Source: Jhaorihella thermophila (lineage in GTDB: Bacteria; Pseudomonadota; Alphaproteobacteria; Rhodobacterales; Rhodobacteraceae). From it: a DNA stretch of 64,000 nt. The position numbers and the translations under genes were made by a program. The DNA lies in contig NZ_FNVD01000005.1 in NCBI RefSeq assembly GCF_900108275.1, positions 165,340 to 229,339 of the forward strand, in the 5' to 3' direction. This document shows positions 55,475-64,000 of this stretch, piece by piece. The notes under the pieces were generated by a model. The model was not told where the DNA came from. It did not search any database and saw only the letters and a list, made by a program, of their open reading frames with translations. Each line of letters begins with the position of its first letter. Within the stretch, counting starts at the first letter, position 1.

Positions 55475-56539
55475 ATGAGCTGGATCGCGCTGGCCGAACA
55501 TGACGGGCGCCGTCTGTCAAGGCGCGCCTTTGCACACCGCGCGCCGGGCAGTGAGCTGCGGCGCGGATCGCTGGTGATCGAGACGCGCCTGCCCACCGGC
55601 GACCGGCCCGAACCCATGATCTATTTCGATGGCAAGGGACCGCCGCGGTGCCATCTTTCGGTGCAGTCGGTGCCCGGCGGCGGCCTGACATTCGTTATGG
55701 CGCAGGGGCAGGAGACACTGCACCGCACCTTCAACCACGCGGATACCGGGCGGGCCGACCTGTTGCGGCTGACCTGTTCTTGGGACGTGGATGCGGGGCT
55801 GGGCCGTGTGGCGCTGGAATGCGAGCAGGACAAGGTGATGATCGCGCCGCTGGCCGTGACCGTCCCGCCGCGGCTGGCGGATCTGCGTGTGCTGTTCGCC
55901 GACCGGTCCGCCAGCTATCTCGCGCCCGAGGTCAGCTTCATCGCGCTCAGCGACGCCGTGGAGCCGGTCGGTCCGATGCCGACGCTTGCCCCCGACACGC
56001 CAATCGCCACACCCGAGGGGTTCCGCGCGGCAGGCGCCCTGCGGCGCGGCGACACCGTCGTGACCGCCGGGGGCGAGATTGCCCCCGTCCTGCACCGGCT
56101 GGACCGCACCGTTCCGGCCATGGGCCGGTTTCGGCCGATCCGCCTGCGCGCACCCTATTTCGGCCTGATGCGAGATATCGTGATCGCTCCCTCGCAGCGG
56201 CTGGTGGTGCGCGGCTCCGAGGTCGAATATCTGTTCAACCACGAGGCCGCCATGATCGAGGCCGGACATCTGGCAGGCGGAAAAGCGGTTCGACCCGTTC
56301 AAACCGGGCCGCTGGTCACATACACGCAGTTGCTGTTGCCCGCGCACGAAGCTTTGGACGCAGGCGGCGCTGCGGTCGAATCGCTCTATGTCGGACGGCT
56401 GCGGCGCAAGCGCGATGCGCTGGAAGCCAGCATCCTGGCCGGTCTTGACCGCCAGACCCTGCCCGAGCACGGGAAGTCGGTCCATCCGGTGCTGCGCGCC
56501 TTTGATGCCCGCATCCTGGCCGAGCAGCGCGCGGCGTAA
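55475..56539 (+). CDS. Hint-domain protein with Thr in place of the autocatalytic Cys
   Basis: A 354-residue protein with an N-terminal beta-rich, LamG-like module (residues 1-160) and a Hint (Hedgehog/intein) module of the kind common in Rhodobacteraceae (residues 165-310). In active relatives the Hint part starts with Cys-Phe and then the PGT-x-I-A-T-P motif; here the aligned stretch is TLAPDTPIATPEG, with Thr170 at the Cys position. Later blocks match: LRRGDTVVTAGG, PIRLRAPYFG, IAPSQRLVVRGSEV. If the alignment holds, self-cleavage by the normal route is unlikely. No signal peptide or secretion repeats are obvious. Function unknown. Confidence 0.75.
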   Translation: MSWIALAEHDGRRLSRRAFAHRAPGSELRRGSLVIETRLPTGDRPEPMIYFDGKGPPRCHLSVQSVPGGGLTFVMAQGQETLHRTFNHADTGRADLLRLTCSWDVDAGLGRVALECEQDKVMIAPLAVTVPPRLADLRVLFADRSASYLAPEVSFIALSDAVEPVGPMPTLAPDTPIATPEGFRAAGALRRGDTVVTAGGEIAPVLHRLDRTVPAMGRFRPIRLRAPYFGLMRDIVIAPSQRLVVRGSEVEYLFNHEAAMIEAGHLAGGKAVRPVQTGPLVTYTQLLLPAHEALDAGGAAVESLYVGRLRRKRDALEASILAGLDRQTLPEHGKSVHPVLRAFDARILAEQRAA

Positions 56540-56606
56540 CGCCGCTTTTCCTTGCTGTTTCCGCGACTTCCCGGTTAGGTGACGGAGAAACAACCGCGCG
56601 GGACAG

Positions 56607-57662
56607 ATGATCAGGGCGTTTCTGGCTCTTTGCATTGCGGTATCGGTCTGGGCAGAGACGCTCGCGGCCGAGCCGCTGAAGGTGGCGACAGTCACCCGCC
56701 CGCCGTTTTCGCATGTCGAGAACGACACCGATACCGGTTTTTCGATCGAACTTTTGCGGCAGATCGCCAACCGGCTGCGCTGGGATTACACCATCGAGCG
56801 CAAGAAAACCTTTGGCGAAATGCTGGATGCGGTGCAGGACGGCACCGTCGATCTGGCGATTGCAAACATTTCGATCACCGCCGAGCGCGAAGTCGTGATG
56901 GATTTCAGCCAGCCGATATTCGAGGCGGGGCTTCAGATCATGGTGCCCGCCGATCAGGCCGGCGGACCTTCGCTGTTTCGGGCGATCCTGTCGCGGGACG
57001 TGCTGGCGGCGGTCGGGATCGCTTTTCTCGCGCTGGTGGGGGGCGGCATGCTGATGTGGATATTGGAGCGCCGCGCCCAGCCCTATTTCGACCGTCCCGC
57101 GCGTGAGGCCCTGTTTCCGTCCTTCTGGTGGGCGCTGAACCTCGTCGTGAACGGCGGGTTCGAGGAACGCGTTCCCCGCACCCCGTTCGGCCGCCTGTTC
57201 GGCGTGATCCTGGTGGTGTCGTCCCTGTTTCTGGTGTCGGTCTTCGTGGCCAAGATCACCTCGGTCATGACGGTCGAGGCGATTTCGGGGTCGGTCAACG
57301 GTATCAACGATCTGTATGGCAAACGGGTGGGCACGATCGGCGGCTCGACCGCCGCGGGGTTCCTGCAACGGCGCGAGATCGACTATTCCGCCTATGAGGG
57401 GCTGGACGAACTGATCGAAGGGTTCGAAGGCGGCGAGCTTGACGCCGTGGTCTTTGACGCGCCGATCCTGGCCTACTATGCCAACCACGACGGCAAGGGC
57501 CGGGCGGTCACGCTGGGGGGCGTTTTCCTGCGCGAAAACTACGGCACCCTGTTTCCGACCGGCAGTCCGCTGACCGAGGATGTGAACCAGGCCCTGCTGG
57601 CGCTGCGCGAGGACGGCACCTACGACACGATCTATCGCAAGTGGTTCGGTTCTCGACAGTGA
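56607..57662 (+). CDS. Receptor-channel-like protein: ligand-binding domain split by two membrane segments and a pore loop (GluR0-like)
   Basis: A 351-residue protein that resembles prokaryotic ionotropic glutamate receptors. A signal peptide (residues 1-20) is followed by ligand-binding lobe S1 (23-115), membrane helix M1 (about 131-153), a re-entrant loop with pore helix (about 169-187), membrane helix M2 (about 195-222) and lobe S2 (about 225-347). S1 ends ISITAEREVVMDFSQPIF, matching the T-x-x-R-E..DFS-P block of glutamate receptors, whose Arg holds the ligand carboxylate; S2 has LDAVVFDAPILAYYA, with Asp where the ligand amino group is bound. The potassium-filter TVGYG of GluR0 is replaced by VVNGGF (180-185). 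M2 ends VFVAKITSVMTVE, at the place of the SYTANLAAF gate motif. It may be an amino-acid-gated channel of other selectivity; a mere binding protein is less likely given the helices. Confidence 0.8.
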   Translation: MIRAFLALCIAVSVWAETLAAEPLKVATVTRPPFSHVENDTDTGFSIELLRQIANRLRWDYTIERKKTFGEMLDAVQDGTVDLAIANISITAEREVVMDFSQPIFEAGLQIMVPADQAGGPSLFRAILSRDVLAAVGIAFLALVGGGMLMWILERRAQPYFDRPAREALFPSFWWALNLVVNGGFEERVPRTPFGRLFGVILVVSSLFLVSVFVAKITSVMTVEAISGSVNGINDLYGKRVGTIGGSTAAGFLQRREIDYSAYEGLDELIEGFEGGELDAVVFDAPILAYYANHDGKGRAVTLGGVFLRENYGTLFPTGSPLTEDVNQALLALREDGTYDTIYRKWFGSRQ

Positions 57663-57894
57663 CGATCTTGCCGGCCCGGTCGCGACCCGGCCTCCCTCCG
57701 GGCCGGTGTCATGGTCGGACAGCGCAGCGGATTTCATCGCACAGGGGCGAGAATGCCATAGCGGGATGGCGAACGTCGCCGCGCCTCTTGACGCCCGCGC
57801 GATATCCTTGGACAACTCCGAAAACAAAAAACCTTGTGCCGGCGACGGGAACCGTTAGGGTGCGCCTCCCGGTCCGTGAAGGGGGAAGAGGGAA

Positions 57895-59013
57895 ATGAAG
57901 TTCAGCATCGAACGCGGCGTGCTGCTCAAGGCCGTGTCCCAGGCGCAATCGGTCGTGGAACGGCGCAACACCATCCCGATCCTGGCCAACGTGCTGATCG
58001 AGGCCGAGGGCGACAATGTCCAGTTCCGCGCGACGGATCTGGATATCGAGGTGGTGGACCGCGCTCCGGCGCAGGTGGAGCGTGCGGGCGCCACGACGGT
58101 CGCCGCGACGACGCTGCACGAGATCGTGCGCAAGTTGCCGGACGGGGCGCTGGTCACGCTGACGGCGGACAGCGCCGCCGGCCGGCTGACGGTCGAGGCG
58201 GGCCGGTCGAATTTCTCGCTGGCGACTTTGCCCAAGGAAGATTTCCCTGTGATGGCTTCGTCGGAATACCAGTCGAATTTTTCGGCCCCCGCGCCGGTGT
58301 TGCGGCGGCTGTTCGACAAGTCGAAGTTCGCCATCTCGACCGAGGAGACACGCTATTACCTGAACGGCGTCTACATGCATGTGGCCGAGTCCGACGGCCA
58401 GAAGGTGCTGCGTTGCGTGGCCACCGACGGGCATCGGCTGGCGCGGATCGACGCGGATCTGCCGCAGGGTGCCGAGGACATGCCCGGCGTCATCGTGCCG
58501 CGCAAGACGGTGGGAGAGCTGCGCAAGCTTCTGGATGACGACGACATGCAGATCGCGGTGTCGGTCAGCGAAACCAAGGTGCGCTTCGCCACGCCGGACA
58601 TCACGCTGACCTCCAAGGTGATCGATGGAACCTTCCCCGATTACGCGAGGGTGATTCCGCTGCACAATACGCGGCGGCTCGAGGTGGACGCGCGCGAATT
58701 CGCGGCAGCCGTGGACCGGGTTGCCACCGTGTCGTCCGAACGGTCGCGGGCGGTGAAGATGCAGATGGAGAATGACCGGCTGGTGCTGTCGGTGAACGCC
58801 CCCGACAGCGGCGCGGCCGAGGAAGAACTGGCCGTGGCCTACAGCGACGAGCCGCTGGAGATCGGTTTCAACGCAAAATATCTGCTGGAAATCGCCAGTC
58901 AGGTGGACCGAGAAAATGCCGTGTTTCTGTTCAATTCGGCCGGCGATCCCACGCTGATGCGCGAGGGCAATGACGACAGCGCGATCTACGTCGTCATGCC
59001 GATGCGCGTCTGA
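57895..59013 (+). CDS. dnaN: DNA polymerase III beta subunit (sliding clamp)
   Basis: The beta clamp (372 residues), which tethers polymerase III and other DNA enzymes. The opening MKFSIERGVLLKAVSQAQSVVERRNTIPILANV, the central FPDYARVIP and the C-terminal MPMRV tail are typical. A strong purine ribosome-binding stretch (AAGGGGGAAGAGGG) precedes the ATG at 57895. recF and gyrB follow in the usual order; dnaA is not upstream, where the receptor-channel-like gene stands. Confidence 0.97.
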   Translation: MKFSIERGVLLKAVSQAQSVVERRNTIPILANVLIEAEGDNVQFRATDLDIEVVDRAPAQVERAGATTVAATTLHEIVRKLPDGALVTLTADSAAGRLTVEAGRSNFSLATLPKEDFPVMASSEYQSNFSAPAPVLRRLFDKSKFAISTEETRYYLNGVYMHVAESDGQKVLRCVATDGHRLARIDADLPQGAEDMPGVIVPRKTVGELRKLLDDDDMQIAVSVSETKVRFATPDITLTSKVIDGTFPDYARVIPLHNTRRLEVDAREFAAAVDRVATVSSERSRAVKMQMENDRLVLSVNAPDSGAAEEELAVAYSDEPLEIGFNAKYLLEIASQVDRENAVFLFNSAGDPTLMREGNDDSAIYVVMPMRV

Positions 59014-59066
59014 ATCGCGCTGACGCGCGATGCCTCCGGCGGGAGTATTTGAAGCAAGATGAAGGG
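59014..59066 (+). repeat. 3'-end repeat element, copy 3
   Basis: Begins right after the dnaN stop: a perfect 7-bp hairpin (ATCGCGC / GCGCGAT, loop TGAC), then CCTCCGGC, then GGAGTATTTGAAG and CAAGATGAAGG. The orientation relative to the upstream gene is the same as in copies 1 and 2. Its ATG is an alternative recF start. Confidence 0.7.
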
Positions 59067-59076
59067 GCCGGGTCCC

Positions 59077-60180
59077 GTGTCTCTGGCCCTGACGAGTCTG
59101 GTGATCTCGCATTTCCGGTCGCATCGTCTGGCGCGGCTGGAACTGGACGGGCGTCCGGTGGCGATCTTCGGGCCGAACGGGGCGGGCAAGACCAATATCC
59201 TGGAGGCCGTTTCGCTATTTTCGCCGGGGCGGGGTTTGCGCGGGGCGCCGGCGGCCGAAATGGCGCGGCGCCCGGATGCGATCGGGTGGAAACTGGCGGG
59301 CAGGGTGGCCTCGTTGGGGCAGGTGCATGAGGTCGAAACCTGGTCGGAGGGCGGCGCGGCGCGAAAGGTTCGGATTGACGGCAAGGTGGCCGGCCAGTTG
59401 GCGCTGGGACGCGTTGCGCGCGTGCTGTGGCTGGTGCCTGCGATGGACCGGTTGTGGATCGAGGGCGCGGAAGGGCGGCGGCGGTTTCTGGACCGCGCCG
59501 CTTTGAGCTTCGATCCGACCCATGCCGAGGCGGTTCTGACTTATGAAAAGGCCATGCGCGAGCGGAACCGCCTGTTGAAGGAGCAGGTGCGTGATCCGGG
59601 CTGGTATGCCGCGCTCGAGGCGCAGATGGCGGCGGCCGGGCAGCGCGTTCACGAGGGGCGGTTGCGCACGGTTGAGGCGCTGGAAGAGGCTCAGGCGCGG
59701 GCGGAGACGGCCTTTCCGGTGGCGGCGCTGCGCCTGGTCCAGAGCGAAGGTGAGATGCCAGGGGACGAGGCGGCGCTGCGGCAGGCGCTGGCTGAAAGCC
59801 GCCCGCGTGACATGGCGGCGGGGCGGGCGCTGGTCGGTCCGCACCGGACGGATCTGCGCGGATCTTACGCGGCAAAGGGCGTGCCGGCCGAGCAATGCTC
59901 GACCGGAGAGCAGAAGGCGTTGCTGGTGTCGCTGATTCTGGCCAATGCGCGCGCCCTGGCCGCGCGGATGGGCGCGCCGCCGATCCTGTTGCTGGATGAA
60001 GTCGCCGCGCATCTGGATGCGGACCGGCGGGCGGCGCTTTATGACGAGATTTGCGCGCTGGGCGCTCAGGCCTGGATGACCGGAACCGGGCCGGAACTGT
60101 TCGGCGAACTGGGCGATCGCGCGCAGAATGTAGAGGTGATCGATGCCGGCGGAGAGTCGGTGACCCGGCTGCGAGGGTGA
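59077..60180 (+). CDS. recF: DNA replication and repair protein RecF
   Basis: RecF (367 residues), an SMC-like ATPase that loads RecA at gaps with RecO and RecR. The Walker A GPNGAGKTNILEAVSLFSPGRGLR opens the protein, RRRFLDRAAL follows, and the signature CSTGEQKALLVSLILA and Walker B ILLLDEVAAHLD lie near the C-terminus. I chose GTG at 59077: the spacing to an AAGGGG site is nine bases and VSLALTSLVISHFRSH matches the family start. The ATG at 59059 (six codons upstream) lies inside the repeat element and has no ribosome-binding site. Confidence 0.94.
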   Translation: MSLALTSLVISHFRSHRLARLELDGRPVAIFGPNGAGKTNILEAVSLFSPGRGLRGAPAAEMARRPDAIGWKLAGRVASLGQVHEVETWSEGGAARKVRIDGKVAGQLALGRVARVLWLVPAMDRLWIEGAEGRRRFLDRAALSFDPTHAEAVLTYEKAMRERNRLLKEQVRDPGWYAALEAQMAAAGQRVHEGRLRTVEALEEAQARAETAFPVAALRLVQSEGEMPGDEAALRQALAESRPRDMAAGRALVGPHRTDLRGSYAAKGVPAEQCSTGEQKALLVSLILANARALAARMGAPPILLLDEVAAHLDADRRAALYDEICALGAQAWMTGTGPELFGELGDRAQNVEVIDAGGESVTRLRG

Positions 60181-60237
60181 CGGTCGGAAACCCCGTCGAA
60201 ATCTGCCTTTTGCGCCCACAAAATCTGGGGCGATGAC

Positions 60238-60266
60238 GTGACATTCCCCCCAACAGTTCGTATATA
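60238..60266 (+). promoter_or_regulatory. Promoter of gyrB
   Basis: GTGACA at 60238-60243, 17 bases, TATATA at 60261-60266 (overlapping a perfect TATAAT at 60262-60268 with longer spacing), 29 bases before the gyrB start. This is the best AT-rich -10 region in the window. Confidence 0.65.
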
Positions 60267-60270
60267 ATGA

Positions 60271-62712
<2,442 letters not shown>

Positions 62713-62987
62713 AGTTTTGTACGCCGACCCATAAGCTTGCGCTTGCCGTATAAGCCTGCGCATTTTGCCCAAATGTTTGCGCGTGGCCGGGTTTCGGCGC
62801 CGTGAATGCGCCCATGAGGGCGGATCGAGCTTCAACAGGGCGTCGTGCGGGCAAAGAGTGGCGGGGCATGCCTCTGGCTTCCTCCCCGGCGGGACAGCGG
62901 TGCGTGGCGGAGACGAACGATCACGGCGTGCCTGTCTTGGGGAGCCGGAAGCGGCGCAGGGCTACGGCGCGAGGCGGGGATCGACTG
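62713..62987. other. Gap between gyrB and the metallopeptidase gene
   Basis: 275 bases without a supported gene. It holds a short direct repeat (TAAGC-T/C-TGCGC at about 62733 and 62752) and a small inverted repeat (CGCCC-ATGA-GGGCG near 62809). No clear terminator for gyrB was seen. Confidence 0.5.
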
Positions 62988-63704
62988 TCAGGCGAGGGTT
63001 CGTTCGAGCCTTTGCTTGCGACGGTCCCAGTCTGGCATCACCTGCGCGAGAAGGTCGAAAAACGCCGGGCCGTGATGCGGCTCCGCGATGTGGCAGAGTT
63101 CGTGGGTGATCACGTAGTCGATGGCGTCGACCGGCGCTTGAATGAGACGCAAGTTGAGCAGCAGCCGTCCGGCGGGCGACATGGAGCCCCACCTCTGGCG
63201 GATTTGCCGAACGATCAGACTCCTTGGCCGAAACGCCTCGGGGTCTGGAAAGAACCCCAGACAATGCTCGATCCGATCCGGAAACTTGACGTGAGCGCGC
63301 TCACGATACCACGCTTCCACCAACGCCCGCGTCACATCGGGCCTGTCCGGTCGATGCGTGTGCACGACGATGAACCCCCGGATCAGCTTCACTCCGGCCT
63401 GAACATGCGGGACAACCTTCAGCCGATACTGGCGCCCGAGATAGAGATGCGTTTCACCGGAGACGAACCGGCGTTCGGGCGTGCGCGGCAGGAACTGCGC
63501 GAAATATCTCTGCTGCCGCAGCACCCAGGCCGCCCGCTTTCGCAGCTTTGCCTCGATCGCTTCCAGCGCCGCGTCCGCCGGTGCGGTAACGACCACGGAG
63601 GTGTCCGGCTCCACGGCAATCTCCAGCGTCTTCCGCGGCCGCCGCACGATTTCATAGGCGATTTGATACGCGCCATAACGCAAACAGTGGCCTTGGCGTT
63701 TCAT
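62988..63704 (-). CDS. YgjP-like zinc metallopeptidase (M48/DUF45 type)
   Basis: A 238-residue zinc-metallopeptidase-like protein with the HExxH motif HELCHI (H201, E202, H205) and a downstream HHGPAFF (around residue 211) that supplies the third ligand, characteristic of the YgjP/DUF45 group. RQRWGSMSPAGRLLLNLRL (near residue 170) is the other family hallmark. Members are often encoded beside type I restriction genes. Here the ATG at 63704 overlaps the stop of an hsdR remnant by four bases (ATGA), so it was probably the last gene of a restriction-modification operon. Substrate and role are unknown; its original promoter has probably been lost. Confidence 0.9.
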   Translation of the reverse strand: MKRQGHCLRYGAYQIAYEIVRRPRKTLEIAVEPDTSVVVTAPADAALEAIEAKLRKRAAWVLRQQRYFAQFLPRTPERRFVSGETHLYLGRQYRLKVVPHVQAGVKLIRGFIVVHTHRPDRPDVTRALVEAWYRERAHVKFPDRIEHCLGFFPDPEAFRPRSLIVRQIRQRWGSMSPAGRLLLNLRLIQAPVDAIDYVITHELCHIAEPHHGPAFFDLLAQVMPDWDRRKQRLERTLA

Positions 63705-63860
63705 GCCGCGAACCTGGCCCTGACGAGATCCATGATCTTCAACTCGATTTCGTCGAGCGTCTCGACTGGAAGTTCGATACCCTTCTCGTCGCGCAGGACG
63801 TCGAAGAAGTGGTCGTCGATGGCGTTGCGCAGGTTGTTCTGGGCGACGTCGTTGGTGAGC
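63701..63860 (-). pseudogene. hsdR: C-terminal remnant of a type I restriction enzyme R subunit
   Basis: About 52 codons survive. The translation ends NNLRNAIDDHFFDVLRDEKG, then VETLDEIELKIMDLVRARFAA and stop, the standard C-terminus of HsdR motor subunits. Just upstream the frame meets TAG and the conserved protein sequence stops where an IS3-type end begins (near 63861). The rest of hsdR, and hsdS and hsdM, are outside the window or lost. The stop overlaps the YgjP-like gene's start. Confidence 0.85.
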
Positions 63861-64000
63861 TACTCCCCAATGTCTGGACAGTTTCCGGCTTGATTTAAGC
63901 TACTATTTGCTCCTGCTGACCGGGTTGGGTTTCGTCTTTTCTCAGCCAGTAGACCACGGCTGGGGGTTTGCCGCCAAGGGCGGAATGGGGGCGCTTGCGG
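63861..64000 (-). mobile_element. End of an IS3-family insertion sequence
   Basis: The minus strand shows the end of an IS3-type transposase gene, then about 35 bases ending in TGTCCAGACATTGGGGAGTA, the likely terminal inverted repeat, at about 63861-63880. It directly adjoins the hsdR remnant. The other end and any target-site duplication lie beyond the window. Confidence 0.75.
63895..64000 (-). CDS. IS3-family transposase, C-terminal part (continues past window)
   Basis: The last 34 codons of an IS3-family OrfB: the translation has RKRPHSALGGKPPAVVYW, the conserved 'RPHSALGG-PP' ending after the final catalytic Glu, then LRKDETQPGQQEQIVA and TAA at 63895-63897. The catalytic domain lies past the window end, so activity cannot be judged. 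Confidence 0.85.
   Translation of the reverse strand, partial: RKRPHSALGGKPPAVVYWLRKDETQPGQQEQIVA

Noticed and set aside
57663..57894. Replication origin upstream of dnaN
   Set aside because: No cluster of DnaA boxes or AT-rich unwinding region could be seen in this 232-base gap, and dnaA is not adjacent.

Overview
The window is a piece of chromosome from a GC-rich alphaproteobacterium, most likely family Rhodobacteraceae (Roseobacter/Paracoccus-type). Pointers are the membrane-anchored cytochrome c552, the DgcN/DgcA D-glutamate pair, a Hint-domain protein, the 60-aa NDUFS6-like zinc-finger protein, the 66-aa twin-helix small protein and a conserved acidic protein of unknown function. The genus cannot be fixed from sequence reading alone. 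Most genes are core housekeeping. No tRNA, rRNA or CRISPR array was seen, and no gene-free stretch exceeds about 280 bases.

Layout. 0-4.3 kb: the end of a SulP permease with an in-frame stop, then a leftward cluster dgcN-dgcA-D-amino-acid aminotransferase. 4.5-7.5 kb: NADH pyrophosphatase, an SRPBCC protein, prephenate dehydratase and cytochrome c552. 7.6-13.4 kb: a YejABEF-type peptide/microcin ABC importer. 13.5-18.8 kb: an inositol-phosphatase-like enzyme, a medium-chain reductase, L-serine dehydratase, an EamA transporter and thiamine pyrophosphokinase. 18.9-28.4 kb: a 656-aa acidic protein, etfAB, a GyrI-like protein, a cobalamin adenosyltransferase, a small membrane protein, a short-chain dehydrogenase, an SH3 protein and parC. 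28.4-30.1 kb: a lipoprotein and a decayed transposase. 30.1-35.4 kb (+): rplO-secY-adk-rpsM-rpsK-rpoA-rplQ. 35.4-45.2 kb: host-attachment-type protein, DegP-type protease, rarA, zinc-finger protein, polA, a hydroxypyruvate-isomerase-like gene, an interrupted EamA transporter and pncB. 45.3-49.6 kb (-): rpmC through rpmD. 49.8-55.3 kb (-): lytic transglycosylase, rnr, a DUF2064 protein and dapE. 55.5-62.7 kb (+): Hint protein, a receptor-channel-like protein, dnaN, recF and gyrB. 62.9-64 kb: a metallopeptidase, the tail of a type I restriction gene and the end of an IS3-type element.

Main points of interest. (1) The normally continuous spc ribosomal operon is cut between rpmD and rplO, with the halves about 15 kb apart on opposite strands. 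One inversion of 30.1-45.25 kb would rejoin them, and a decayed transposase sits at one breakpoint. (2) An aminotransferase beside dgcN-dgcA suggests a route that funnels several D-amino acids into D-glutamate catabolism. (3) The protein at 56.6-57.7 kb has the S1-M1-P-M2-S2 layout of prokaryotic ionotropic glutamate receptors but lacks the potassium-filter signature. (4) A structured 3'-end repeat occurs three times: a GC-rich hairpin whose bases change in pairs, followed by two conserved words. (5) Two otherwise open genes each carry one in-frame TAG. (6) A type I restriction gene has been cut by an IS3-type insertion.
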